Origin: Capitulum mitella
Taxonomy: Eukaryota; Arthropoda; Thecostraca; Pollicipedomorpha; Pollicipedidae
Length of the DNA: 64,000 nucleotides
Assembly: GCA_030062745.1 (NCBI GenBank)
Contig: CP099841.1
Span: 15,146,970-15,210,969, forward strand
Reading direction: 5' to 3'
The notes beneath the pieces are model-generated. The model was not told the DNA's origin, did no database searches, and was given only the letters and a program-made list of their open reading frames with translations. This document shows, in pieces, positions 23,441 through 35,600 of the stretch. The position numbers and the translations under genes are program-made. Positions within the stretch are counted from its first letter, which is position 1. Each line of letters opens with the position of its first letter.

Positions 23441-25299
23441 TCCGCTAAGCCACGAACGGCTCATAACTGTCTGCAGGGCACTGCAATTGGATTTACGGTG
23501 ACTCACCCGATGACCTTGAGAGGTCAAGGTACCTGGTGATCTGGGAATCGATTGTGGTTTCGAATGTATCGTTGAGCCAGGAACATGTTTAAGAGTAATG
23601 GATATTGAAGGGTTGCTGTTTTCCGTTAACAAAGGCGCTGAATTACGGTAAAAGCAGTTTCGGTCGCTGGTAGAAAACTTCTAGTGACAGCATATGAAAT
23701 TGTGCTGTTTCATTATAGATGGACGTGCTTTCCTGCAATGAACTTGGCTTACCCTGATTAGAGTCACTTCATATGCTTATTTATACAAAGATGTAGATTA
23801 CATATATGTTTACGACAAGCATGACCCCGGTCAGTACAGTGTAATGCGGGCCGACCAATTTTGAGCTGTGGAAGCCATGTTTTCTCCTACCCCTTGAAGT
23901 GCTTCTAGGCGAGGGAAGAATACGTTCCGTACTTCTAAGCATTAAGTTCCAGCGAAATCAAACCGGTCAACGCTTTCTGCTGAGTGTGAATGCAAACTCC
24001 TGATATTTTTCATGCACATTGAGAGTTACCTTCTTAGGCGCGACAGCCATAGGGCCAGAGGTGCTTCAGCCGCCTCCCCCCCCCCCTCCAACTTTTTTTT
24101 AAATTTAACATTGACCCTATGAACGTTGACTGGGAAGAAGTGACCCAAAATGCATCTCGTTCCCCTCCCCCCAACTGAAGAGGAGTTCCCTTGCCCCTGG
24201 TTACCTTCACCCACTCTAAATCGACCTTTATCGTCAAACATTGTCCGTTCATTTGTCTCAGTTGTTAAATGAATTGCCGGGGAATAAGGCAATATTCACG
24301 ATGCGTAGAAGCTGTCGTTCAGACGCAGTCACGCGACAAGGTCGTTTTCGCAACAAGTAAGCACGAGTTGGTGCCATGTTGCAACAATGGGTTTTCTTGT
24401 AGTATCAAAAGGACAGTGGAGCTGGCCAACTCTGTGCTGTATACTGCTTAATGTGAAAAGGCATAACATATGGGTCTGATTTATCACGCTGCTTCATTGG
24501 GTTTTGAGGCTATCACTGACTAGCGTCTCTTCATTCTTAGTTTAGTTTTTGTATCAATAGTTGAAGCGATTGCAAATTACTCCTTTGGAATATTTTTTAG
24601 TACGTTCAGATAGCATGTTTTACACATTGAATGAAGATGACAATGGAACTAAATTATTTCGAAAGACAAAAGCAGTTATTGACATGTCGGCTGTATTTTT
24701 GCCTTCATCGTTTAATAAAGATCATGATAAAGCCGTCACGTCGATCATTGCTTTTTTCTTTCGAAATAGTTTGGTTCCATCGTCATCTTCATTCTATTGA
24801 AGTATGTTTACGCAATTTGAGATTTTGCTGAAGGTCAGAAGGTTTTATTGAAGGCCTTGCGAAAGGGAGAAGTTCCTTCTTACGTCGGTTACGAATGCCG
24901 TTGAAACATTTAAGGATGGCCTTTTGCCCATGGAACACGCCGTTCTCCGGAGGGGTCACCACTGGAGACCTGTACAAAAAATCGTTGGTGTTGAACCATC
25001 ACCGGCCGAAATGAATATATATGAAGTGCAGTTCTATTGATGTCAAGGAGATAACCGTGGACGAAATATAAATCTGTTGGGAAGATGAACATTGTCCATT
25101 ATTTGATTTAGGTACTAATGCGATTTGGAGGATGCGACATTGGCTGCTAGTTGGCCGGACGTTAACTTGGTCTGTGTTCCACGATGAGAGCGGTTGGGCT
25201 GTCGGCCTGTGCAGGACCATATTTTCAATCACCGTCTCACGGCCGCAACTGTGAATTGTCTGCCGCCCGGCAAGTGCCCAGGACGAGGGGCGCCGGGCA
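23441..25299. other. Gene-free stretch
   Basis: No supported gene. It contains the family B copy listed separately at 24.04 kb. Confidence 0.4.
24040..24215 (+). repeat. Dispersed repeat family B, copy 2
   Basis: It has a poly-C run, then the core ACATTGACCCTATGAACGTT, then GACTGGGAAGAAGTGACCC and a second C-rich run. The order is the same as in copies at 4.2 (inverted), 48.1 and 53.6 kb. Confidence 0.65.
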
Positions 25300-25860
25300 T
25301 GGCGGAACCATGGTTACACGGCGGTCCGGTCATGACGTAGTCAGACGGCGGCCCTGGTCACTATGTGGTCTGATGGTGGTCCGGTCATGACATGGTCAGG
25401 CGGCGGTCCGGTCATGACGTGGTCAGACGGCGGCCCTGGTCACTATGTGGTCTGATGGCGGTCCGGTCATGACATGGTCAGGCGGCGGTCCGGTCATGAC
25501 GTGGTCAGACAGCGGCCCTGGTCATGACGTGGTCAGACAGCGGCCCTGGTCATGACGTGGTCAGACGGCGGCCCTGGTCATTATGTGGTGAGACGGCGAT
25601 CCGGTCATGACGTGGTCAGGCGATGGACCTGACCACGACGTGATCAGACAGCGGCCCTGGTTATGGCATGGTCAGACAGCGGCCCTGGTTGTGACGTGGT
25701 CAGACAACGGCTCTGGATTTACGTGGCCAGACAACGGTTGTGGTCATAATGTGGTCAGTCGACGGCTGTGGTCACTATGTGGTCAGACAGCAACCCTAGT
25801 CATGACACGGTCAGGCAGCTGCCTGGTCAGGACGTTGTCAGACAACGTTCTGGGTCAGGA
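25300..25860. repeat. 28-bp GC-rich minisatellite
   Basis: About 20 units of a 28-bp repeat. The clearest units at 25518-25573 pair GGTCATGACGTGGTCAGACA with GCGGCCCT. TCATGA is itself palindromic, so each unit has a small dyad. It forms the left edge of the GC-rich promoter region of the zinc-finger exon. Confidence 0.9.
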
Positions 25861-25896
25861 CGGGTTGTCATTGAGCCAAAGCAGCGCGTCCGCGCC

Positions 25897-26119
25897 ATGA
25901 ACCGTGAGCGGCGGCGGCCGCCGCCCGTCCCCGACGCCATAACGGCGACGGCCGCCGCCGCTCCCCCGGCCCCATCCGGCTGCGAGCCGAGACCTGCTGC
26001 GCCCGGAGAATCATTCGAACCGCTCAACAGCGCAGGCCGAGCACGGCTCCGCGACAGCGCGGCGCCGCTCGCCGGCCTGGGCCTCGGCTCTGACGGACGC
26101 GGACACTGTCGGCCGCCCG
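25897..26119 (+). CDS. Possible alternative first coding exon, unrecognised
   Basis: An ATG at 25897 (context GCGCGCCATGA) opens a frame of 74 codons plus one base that runs to a donor-like CCCG/GTAAAT at 26120. The end phase (1) is the same as that of the zinc-finger exon, so it could splice to the acceptor at 36764 as an alternative start. The translation is proline- and alanine-rich with no domain I know, and GC-rich DNA readily gives open frames by chance. Weak candidate only. Confidence 0.18.
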
Positions 26120-26277
26120 GTAAATGGCCCGGCCATGGCTGCGGCCAGCCGGCGCGGCCGGCCCTGCCGACTTGACGCGGCCGGGCGGCCGGCGCGGCCT
26201 GGCCGTCCCGCGGCCCCAGTTTGGCCGCCAGCGCCGCCGGGTTGCTGGGCGGGCCGGCGCCGGCCGCCCCCCCCCCC

Positions 26278-26316
26278 GCCGCCGCCGCCGCCGCCGCTGC
26301 CGCCGCCGCCGCCGCC
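26278..26316. repeat. CCG/CGG triplet run, 13 units with one interruption
   Basis: Thirteen GCC triplets, the seventh being GCT, read as CGG repeats on the minus strand. They lie about 1.6 kb upstream of an exon that encodes a CGG-repeat-binding-type finger. Confidence 0.95.
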
Positions 26317-26699
26317 CGGCGCGGCCGCCCGGCCGGCGCGCGGCGCGACACGCATCGATCCGCGGCGCCGGCGCGGCCTTGGCGCGAGCCGCGTCTCGTG
26401 CGGCCCCCGGTACCACGTGACCGGCGGCTCGCGCGCCGCTGAGTCGATAAAGCGCGCGGACCGCGGCGGCGCGGCCTGCGTGGCCGGCTGCAGGGCGCGC
26501 TACGCGGCGGTATGTGGCCGCGTCTGGCGGCGCCAGTCGCGAGCGGGCGGCGCGCGCGCGGGACGGTGCCGCTCCGCGCGACCCGCGGCCCGGCCGCCGC
26601 CACTGTGGCTGCCGTCTGGCCGTCCGCTGCCAGCCGCACAGCGCCGTCTCAGCCGCGCACTGCACACTAGTGATTGCCGCAGACAGTGTCTGACCCGGG

Positions 26700-27010
26700 C
26701 GTGTTAGTTGCGGGATTGTCTGCCCCGCCGTGACGGCCGCGGAGATCGTCTGACCCCGCCGTGACGGCCGCGGAGATCGTCTGACCCGGCGTGACGGCCG
26801 CGGAGATCGTCTGGCCCGCCGTGACGGCCGCGGAGATCGTCTGGCCCACCGTGACGGCCGCGGAAAGTGTGAACTGAGTGTGACAGCCGCATAGGACGTC
26901 TGACCCCGGCGCGACGGCCGCGGAGAGCGTCAGATCTCGGTTTCACAGCCGCCGAAAGTGTTTGCGACCTCGGCGTGACCGTGGCAGAAAGTGTCTGACC
27001 CGGACTGGAC
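26700..27010. repeat. 30-bp GC-rich minisatellite
   Basis: About ten units built on GTGACGGCCGCGGAGATCGT followed by CTGACCCGCC. The first five are nearly identical and later ones diverge. Minus-strand frames remain open because 30 is a multiple of three; I read these as repeat artefacts. Confidence 0.9.
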
Positions 27011-27509
27011 GTTCTTGAAAGACTGGAAAGGCCTCGTGATCCTGCAGACATGCGTCTAGTCGCGCGTCACGGCCCAGCTGGACGTTCAGCCCGGGAGAGC
27101 GTCAGTGCGGAAGTACCACGACGAGCGTTTGACGTTAAAGTGACTTCTGGGAACATCGTCTAGCCTCCACGGACAGCCGCCGTCACACCGGAGTGAACTG
27201 TGGACACTGTTCGACCCGAAGTGATAGCCCCGGGAATCTGTTCGGTTCGTGACACCTGTTACGACAGTCCAGTGACCTACGAATGACCGCGTCAGGCAGC
27301 GTTTGACCGCGGAGTGCCTCAGGACAGACTCAGGTCGCCGACGCGGCGCGCCGCCGTCCGAAACTCGGTCAGCGTCGGCGCAGTTCGGCCCCGGCCGTCT
27401 GGGTCGCGGTCAAAGCTCCGCGTTTGAGGCGCCGCGGCAGGCCATTTCCCGGAGATCGGCCCGGTGACGGTGACCTGCGGGCTGCGGACCGACTGCCCTG
27501 ACTGCCTCC

Positions 27510-27780
27510 GTAGCCCCGGGCTGTGTGCTCTGACCGGCCTAGTAACCCCGGGCTGTGCTCTCTGACCTGGTTAGCCCCGGGCTGCGCGCTCTGACCGGCT
27601 CAGTAGCCTCGGGCTGCGCGCTCTGACCGGCTCAGTAGCCCCGGGCTGCGCGCTCTGACCGGCTCAGTAACCCCGGGCTGTGCGCTCTGATCGGCTCAGT
27701 AGCCCCGGTCTGCGCGCTCTGACCTGGTTAGCCCTGGGCTGCGCGCTCTGACCGCCTCAGTAGCCGCGGGCTGCGCGCAG
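27510..27780. repeat. 32-bp GC-rich minisatellite
   Basis: Roughly eight units combining CTGACCGGCTCAGTAGCC with CCGGGCTGCGCGCT. It ends about 180 bp before the zinc-finger start codon. It shares no sequence with the 28-bp and 30-bp arrays next to it. Confidence 0.9.
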
Positions 27781-27959
27781 CCGTCGGTCGGAGCTCGGCC
27801 GGCTGACCTCGGCTCTGTCTGGGCCGCGGCGGCCGCGCGCGCCGCGCCGCGCCGCTGCAGCCGCCGCCAACGCGGCGCCCCCCTCCCCTTCCCCGCAGCC
27901 CCCCCCCGTCCGGCGGCCGTCTGAGCGCGCGCCAGCGGCGTGCGGCCGGCCGGCGCCCG

Positions 27960-28365
27960 ATGGAGGTGGTGCCGATCCTTCACAACAACCGGCCGGCCTA
28001 CCAAGTGGTGCAGGTACCGACGGCGCGGCGGCGGCGGCGCGCCCGGCGGCGTCCGGTCGCCGTCGACTCCGCCGACCCTCGCGGCCGCAGCCACCTCTCC
28101 AACAAGACGGCCGAGGACCGCGTGCTCGAGTACGGCACCGAGCTGTTCCGCAGCAGCGGCGAGCTGCTGCTGTGCCAGTTCTGCGACAAGCCGGTCGACC
28201 CGCGCCGACGCAGCTCGATCGAGTACCACCTCAAGAGCTTCTCGCACCAGCGCAAGGTGCGCTCGCTGGCGGCAGACGGCGGCAGCCCGCTCAGCTCCGA
28301 CGGTCAGCCGGCAGCCGACGCCGCGCACGACGATCACGAACCGCTGCTGGTCGAGTCCGGCTCAG
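27960..28365 (+). CDS. CGGBP1-like zinc-finger exon (first coding exon)
   Basis: The ATG at 27960 opens 135 codons plus one base, ending at a CAG/GTGAGA donor. Residues 52-100 resemble the DNA-binding finger of CGG triplet repeat-binding protein 1: the R-V-x-E-[YF]-G-x-E-L lead, C72-x2-C75, then H90-x5-H96 followed by a basic QRK. CGGBP proteins bind CGG-rich DNA in the nucleus and are regarded as domesticated hAT-transposase BED-type fingers. An Arg-rich tract (23-31) may serve as nuclear localisation signal, and an acidic Asp/Glu-rich tail (119-132) follows. The helical C-terminal half of vertebrate CGGBP1 is absent. The phase-1 end fits the acceptor at 36764, so I infer a protein of 300 residues with an ANKRD40-like C-terminus; the finger could instead belong to a separate short product. 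The finger call is firm, the join is not. Confidence 0.78.
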
Positions 28366-28545
28366 GTGAGAGCGCTAGCTGCTGGCTGGGTCGGCATCAG
28401 GTGAGGGCAGCAGTTGCTGATCAGGCCGGGATCAGGTGAGGGTATCGGCTGCTGCTCAGGCCGTGATCAGGTGAGGGCCCAGCTGCTGATCAGGCCGGGA
28501 TCAGGTGAAGGCACCGGTGGTTGGTGGGATCGGGATCAGGTGAGG
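28357..28545 (+). repeat. 35-bp minisatellite made of six 5' splice sites
   Basis: The donor at the end of the zinc-finger exon (GT at 28366) is followed by copies with GT at 28401, 28436, 28471, 28505 and 28540. The spacing is 35, 35, 35, 34 and 35 bp. Each has CAG/GTGAG or CAG/GTGAAG, preceded by a GATCAGGCCGG-like block. Using any donor but the first puts the downstream exon out of frame or passes a stop at 28437-28439, giving a finger-only protein. Confidence 0.9.
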
Positions 28546-29264
28546 GTACTGACGCACTGCCGGGGCAGAACATAAACCAATCAGCATGGTCCTGGCTATT
28601 CAGCGGTATCTACACGTTGTTACCGTGAGGTTCTGTCTTAAGTCGCGGATTTGTGATCCGTTTTACAAGAGTCGTGCAAGTTAATGTAGATTCAGCGAGT
28701 TTCCCGTAATTTCAGATGTTCATGAGGAGCTGGAGTTGACGCTGGCGTCTCTGACTCATCCAGTGGCCATGAGAGAAGCGAAACTACGTTTTAACCCGGC
28801 CCGTCGTGGCGCTCTTGCCCTCACACGCCATCATGGGTGAAATCAAATTAGCCCTCTCCTAAAATCCCGACTAATGGTGTTTGTGGACCGCAAGTGACAC
28901 CATTGGATGGCTTCTTCCTTGGTCTTTATGAAGCCATCCTGTTTTTCTGCTTTCCGCGTTACGTCTTCGCTCGGATCAAGTCAAATGGAGGCATGTCAAG
29001 AACACTGACGACGGTCACTTTTTTCGTAGTTTGGTGCCTTTGAATGTCATAGAAACTCGAATATGGTTCATATACCCTGCTCATAGGTGTGTCGCATGGC
29101 GTCAAGTGGACAACACCCGAAAATCATCTTGGGTTATGTCAGGTCGTGGCTCACCGTGGTGGTCATGCGCCTGCCGACGCACGGCGGTGCGGTGACCACC
29201 AAATTAAGAAAAATTAACTGGGGAAAATAAAATTGCCCTCCCATCCACACCATGATGAGGTGGA

Positions 29265-30478
29265 TTAACCCTATTCCCGGAGGGCTAAACGGTATGGCCG
29301 ATTCCCGGCAGGGGGGGGGGGCGGATTCGGCCTCCCCTGAGATCTCGAGAACTACCCGTCCGATTTCATCGCAACAAACGGCAATCGATTTGCCGTGACG
29401 TGAACTACATTTTTATAAAAAAAATGAAAATTTTGAAATTTGTGGACACAGGGGGCCAAAAATGTCAAAATGGGGGGAACTTTTGGACTTCTTATAGCCC
29501 CATTGTTTATGGACCGATTTCGATGAAACTGGCATGAATCGAGAAATTATGAATAGGGCTTTTAGCATAGGTCCCCCAATCTGAAATTTTGAGAAAATTC
29601 ATAGGCGTTCACAGGGTTTCAAAAATAGGAGGATTTGTTTTCTAACAACTGGATGAACAAAAGAGGCAAACACCCTTTTTTGGCTTCTGCTAGTCATGTT
29701 ATACTAAAGAAGTACAAATCGCATTACAATTTTTGTATAATGTTAGCATAGGCGGTGCCAGGGACATGAAAAAGCGGGAACTGTCATTGTCACACGTTTC
29801 TCAGATCAACTTGTGACCTTTGACCTTGAATGACCTCCGGTGACCTTGGAGTCACTTGAAATGATCTCGTGTGCATTTCATATTATCTGTAAACGTTTTC
29901 AATCATTTGAATTCACTCTACCTCTAAAATTTCACTTTATGGCTATTGCGATATAGGGTACGCGCACGGACATTTTAGATCATAGTTCCGTGACCTGACC
30001 TGATATGAAGCTAAAACTTGGTACGCAAGTAGAAAGCATCCTTCTACGTCACATGTATTTCGAGTTTGGCATTTGAAAAAACGGCGCCGAAATTATTGCG
30101 GAAAAACAAATGTTGACTTTTGACCTTGACCTGACCTTGTAAAATGACCTCTGGAAAACAAAACTATATATGCACATTGCCCAGCTATTTAGCTATACAT
30201 CCATATAAAGTTTTAAGTTCTATTTTAAAAACTCTGTTTTTGGCAGACATTTTCCTTTTACCCTTGACATGGCCAAAAATGGCATGAGATGCCTCCCAAA
30301 AACGTTGCCTGGCTCCACCCCTGAGCAAAATAGAATTTTGAAATTTTGTCACGGCACGTAGAAAGAATAGCTAGGAAAAGTCACCAAGTTTTGTGAAGCT
30401 GCATTAAAAAACCTAGCATTGGCAAGCAAAAAACCCGAGGGGGGGCGGATTCCGCCCCCCTGCCGGGAATAGGGTTAA
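29265..30478 (+). mobile_element. piggyBac-type nonautonomous element, family A, copy 3
   Basis: The element (29269-30474, 1,206 bp) lies between TTAA sites at 29265-29268 and 30475-30478, with the same terminal CCCTATTCCCGG repeats as copies 1 and 2. It keeps the perfect one-spaced TGACCT direct repeat at 29814-29826 and three overlapping TGACCT words at 30121-30137. No coding frame. It sits in the probable first intron of the zinc-finger gene in the sense direction. Confidence 0.9.
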
Positions 30479-30764
30479 GAAGGATCAGCCAAAAAAGGAG
30501 CGGACCGCCAGAGTCAAATGGTTTATTTCCCGCCCCCAAAAAAGGCAAGACCGAGCACACTTTTTATCAACGTTGTCATTGCGGAGATGTGCATTCATAG
30601 TTGTCTGGAAAACGGTATTGCATAAGAGGCAAGCGCAGACAGTATGCCACATATTTCATCATATTTCAGACGTTTTGGAATCCTTGTGGTTCCAGGGATT
30701 CGGATTCAAGTGAGTTAAACTTTCACGATGGGTATCTCTGTTTGTACTTGTCTGCTGGATTGTC

Positions 30765-30920
30765 AGTGGAAAGTCGCTGAAGTTGAAGTTGTTGCCAGTT
30801 TAAAGATGTTGAACTTGAAGTCGTCAGTGAAGGTCGTTGGAACTGAAGTCGTTGTCGGTTGAAAGGCGTTGAAATTGAAGTCGTTGGCAGATGAAAGTCG
30901 TTGTCAATTGAATGCAGTGT
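30765..30920. repeat. Short degenerate minisatellite, about 33-36 bp units
   Basis: Four to five units share GTTGAANTTGAAGTCGTTG followed by a CAGTTGAAAG-like block. Confidence 0.7.
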
Positions 30921-32504
30921 TTTCATCACATTTTATCTGTACTAAATAAGAACGGTTAGTCTGAAAATAACCAACGGAAATCAACGTCTTCTTTGCCTGC
31001 CAAAACATAAGATACTGCTTTGCACCTACCTCATCAAACGCCGGACCTCCTCGATTTTCATGAAATTTGCATCAAGGAAAACCATCTCGTGCCCCATTCA
31101 TAACCAAGTGTCTTTTCTCGGGATGAAAACGTGACCTACAGATGTTACCGAGCATGTCGACCCTTCTTGACATGTCTCCTTGAGGCGATCTCCTGGAATC
31201 CTGTGAGTACGAGTGGAATTCTAAGTTCGACCAAAAGGCCACAAGCAGGCCAGTGCACTTAGTCCACGGCTCCGTTCACCAAGTTTCACTTGCATTGATC
31301 TGGCGCCGGAAAAACTTGGCAATGCCCCGGCAGAATCATTTAGCCAAAGCTCTACTCGTCATCGGCATGAAACTGTAAGTAGTCTTAGTGTAGCACAAAT
31401 TTCAAGGATATGGGGAGCATCGTCTGAAGGACCCGTCGTAAAGTCTGACGTTATAGTGCATTGGATATTTAACATCAGATGAAAACATTCCGCTACATGC
31501 GTATGGCTTCTCGTTATTTCCTGTGCCACTTACAGGTAGTATATGATGCGAGCACGGGATATGATATGCAGTTGGCCCTCGAATAAGGTCCCGTGCCAGA
31601 ATGAGTCCTGTGTATACTGTCGATGGCTTCGAATACCATTTCTGTTGTACAGAGAACAATGCAGTATCTGCACGACTTTGGTGTCCTCTGTAGGTCACAA
31701 TTTTCATTGCCATCGCATACGATTTTGCGGCCAGATCTATCAGGATCTGGGATATGACACGATTTTTGAGAAACCGTAGGGCTTCACACCCCGATTCAGC
31801 GAGATCCTGTATAAAATCCAAAGGATTTTACATGAATCTTTCCTATCCAGAAACCTTTGCCACGGTCCTTTTCGGTGACAATTTTTGATCGAACTGGCAA
31901 ATATTACTTTAAAAATTTCCACGGTAGTATTTTAAAAGAACGATCCAATTTTGTTAAGCAAATGCTAAGCTAAAGTTAAGCACGCATTCCTTTGGGAGAA
32001 AATGTAATTTTCGCTTTATTTATTTACCTGTTTGGCCGAAAGAAAGGATACCTGTTGCGCCCCTGTGATTTCAAGAGCAATTTCTCGACAGCTGGTGCTT
32101 CCGCTAAAATATCAGTCAATGCCATGTTCAGAAACCATTATATTCATGATTATTCAGGTTCTACCAAGCTTTGCGTGAAAATATATAATCTCAGTGCGAA
32201 CGCCCGCGCTACCGCCGATCAGTAAATGGTACCTGCTCGGGAGAAAACAGAAATGTAGAGCGCAGAAACATGGCTGGAGATGTGCGGAAATTTTGGGATG
32301 AAATAAATTACAATTGAAAGGGAGATTTATAGAAGGAGAAGTTTTTGAAGAATTAGAGGAATAATTAGTATTTAGAAATTAGGGTAAAATTTCAGATCGC
32401 TTCGTTCCATTTATTATCATTGGCCCTCTGTTCAAACCCCAGAACAGTGTGGTCAACACCCTGCCACCCTGCCCCTCTCAGGATCTCCAGCCATTCCTCC
32501 AGTA

Positions 32505-32690
32505 CGGGTGGAACGTGTTCCGGCAACGGCTGCACCGGCCACTTTTCGAGTCATTGCTTTCCATGTAACGCCATACGGTTATTGCTCGATTTCACCAGTT
32601 AAATGTGGGGGGAGCGAGGTACGGTATCCCCATGCACCCCCTACCCGTTCCGTCTATGCACACAGTGTTGAACATACCGATACACAAGCA
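32505..32690 (+). repeat. Dispersed repeat family F, copy 1
   Basis: It contains GGAACGTGTTCCGGCAA, then CTTTTCGAGTCATTGCTTTC, a GGGGGGAGCG block and CCGTCTATGC. The inverted copy at 48.75-48.91 kb has the same blocks in order. No ORF. Confidence 0.65.
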
Positions 32691-35600
32691 GACGGCAGCC
32701 GGTTGACATTAATGGTTACGCGGGTTTTTTTACAGATTACATCGGCCGGCTGGAAAAAGAGGTGGCAAAAATAGCAGATAATGGCCAAAAATATCAGCGC
32801 TACTTAGCTGCATTTTCATATCTTCCCATCGTTGTCACCATTTAGCGATATCGGCCTTTACGACAGTTCACTTCCATACAGTCCATGAACAACATAATAG
32901 TCCACATTAACTTTCGCCGGGCTGGCAGGGGTCCATGAAAACTCTCCTCTCCCTCTTTCGGTTTTCTGTTTTACGAGAAAGATGTGGGACATGTGGTACA
33001 TTTTCGTACATCATTTTACACATTAGGTCAGTTTTTAAATCCAGGGTCACCTCATGGCATTGACTTAGGACAGGTGAGGTAAGACCATGGTAAAAAATCG
33101 AAATAGCATTTTATGAAATATATCGATTGACATGAAGCTTTAGAAACTTGGCATATTGGAACAGTTCTGCTATCTCGAATTTTTCGGAAAGTTCCAAGTC
33201 ATTATCTTTAGTTCAATTGAAGTTGATTCCTCTTTACGCGTGCCATTGAGATTGTGGGACCGATTCGACGATTTTGAAATTTGGATATACGTCCTGGTGC
33301 TTCTCACGTCATATGCACACGTAATGGTACCCCTTCGCCGTGACCTGGGGTCGGGCCACGTTTTACACGGAATTTTCCAACCCGGTACAGTTCTTGGGGT
33401 CATCAGTCTTGGAATGTTAATAGGTAGTCATGTACTTTGGAAACTCTAAAAAAGTAGTAGGGATTTATTTCCCCAAGTGTGACCGAATCCCATTTGACCC
33501 AGGCTGGCCTGATTTAACTTTTTGAAATATTTGTTTGTTTTCAATGTTAATACACTTTTCCTGGCCACAGATAATAAGAACTATACCCATGTCTTCCCGC
33601 TGTTACTTTTAACCTTCAAAATGGAAACCCTTGACATCGCGAAAATAGCCTCCGCTGACTATAAGACTTGCTTTGTGGCTCTGCCCGCCGCCTGAGTTCT
33701 GAGTGACGTTTGTGAAAGATGCTTTTGGGTACTAGTTTCATGATGTAGAAGGGATATTTTATGATCCGATGCTACAAAAAGGTATGCTGTACCGTGTTTC
33801 ATCAGTGATAATGCGGCAGATGATACGACAGACACCAGAAATTCCCGACGTATAGGAGTCAATGCGTTGACCTAGGTTGACCTTGTTTGACTTTAATGTG
33901 TTAGTTTCGGATTCCATGTGCGTGCGGGATTTTTTGACGTTTGCTTAACATGGATGACATGACATGCATTGACATTACTCATGCCAGACATTTGCAGGGT
34001 ATTTAAGCCAGGACACATAATTCTACATTCAGAAAAGACGAGACTTCTGACCTTACAGAAAGCCGAGTTTTTGCCTTCAGTCTCCGCTTTCCTTGAAATG
34101 ATCAAGTATAGCACTAAATGCATTTTTGCCTCCCCTCATAGGTAAATCAGGTTTTCTTTTAAAAGCTTTTAATGGCGTAGAAGCCGGCAGAGCAACTTGA
34201 CCTTAAGGCGATCTCCGGTGATCTTAATATTGGCCGTCTGTGAAAAAAACTATGTGCTTTCATCTAGCTTCGACAAGGGCTTTTCAGCGGTGTTTTTACT
34301 TCTGTTGTGGGACTTACAGTTCTCGAGTTCTTCGGGGGCTACCATGACTCCCCTTCCCCCTCCGGCCCGGCGGAGGTGGATCCGGAGGACTACCCGGCGA
34401 TGGTTAACATATGTTGATGTTGATGTATTATTATTACTATTATTAATGTATTAATAGCATGTGAAATGTATATGAGCAGAAATGTGTTATGGGCCGGTTG
34501 GGTTTTGCATATGGAAATTAGAAGAAATTCGTAAAATGATAGTCGAATAACGGAGTATGCTTTAGTGTAATGGGTTTGATATTATGAAGAGCAATATTTC
34601 GGCATAGCCGCATTCATGCCTTTCTCAGGGGGGACCAAAATATTACGAATCCTTGTCAGGTTACGTTAAAATATTTGTTCTTGTTTTTTTCTTGTACTAA
34701 ACCCATTATGCTGGCGTCAACTCCGAAAAATTTCATCAACCACATCTGAGTGAAAATGTCATTATATGTTGAATGAGTCATATATTCAGTCGCCATCAAA
34801 ATGTCCTCCCAATCAGCCGATATCGCATTTTAGTGGTCGTCCGCGTAACAGTGCTATACATTCGGTCATTCGGCCATGTCTGGTGTTTTTAGAACAGCAC
34901 ATTGTGACGTACGTTTGAGAAAATAATGGAATAGGGTATTTACCAACAAAAATTTGGTATCTGGGTCCAAATAGATACCAGACCTTGTCGTGGTCTCCCC
35001 TTGGCCAAATATTGAACCCGTCCTGGCTGCACTGGTCTGAGGTCATGAAGCCGCGGCAAGATGGAAGGAGCTTGACATATAATGCGGCGTGTTGGTTTGA
35101 GACCCAGAACAGAGTTCCTGCGCTAAATCATAGACGAGCAGGCTTAATATGTTACGTGGCATTCGTGTTGAGAGGTTGCGCGACTCTGTAAAGACGACGC
35201 AGTTTCCAGTTTCAGTTAACGTAGGACGAATGACATTATTCTTGAATGGACTTGGAATCGGTTTTTGGACAATATCGCGGTTCATAAAGCTTGCATGTGA
35301 TATGAACGTGTCACCAGTCACCCCTCCCCCATGGGGATCAAACGGTATATTTCTTGGAAAATCGAGTGGGCCTAGCATCCCTTCTCAGTAGTTCCCAATG
35401 TGCCAAATGCCGGTCCCAACTGCCTGCTAGTTGACCTGTCACGCAGATTTGGACACAACTGCCTATTCCATTCTGGATTTCGTGTGTATCAAACAGTGTG
35501 TTGCTTAGGTACATATGCAAAGGTCTTTAACCAAGTAAGGATTATTGTGTAATCTGAAAGAATGTGGGCCACAGATGCTAAACCCGTCGAGGCAAAATAA

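Larger units (their letters stand above)
25850..28440. promoter_or_regulatory. Large CpG island over the 5' end of the zinc-finger gene
   Basis: About 2.6 kb of very GC- and CpG-rich sequence contains a CCG triplet run, two minisatellites and the first recognised coding exon. High CpG retention beside CpG-free tracts elsewhere in the window implies an unmethylated germline promoter. I cannot identify a TATA box or initiator with confidence. Confidence 0.6.

Noticed and set aside
25827..26665. Long minus-strand frames of 213 and 270 codons in the CpG island
   Set aside because: They translate to Arg/Ala/Gly runs over the CCG repeat and minisatellite edges, occur in several frames on both strands, and show no domain. 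GC-rich DNA rarely contains stop codons, so these are expected by chance.
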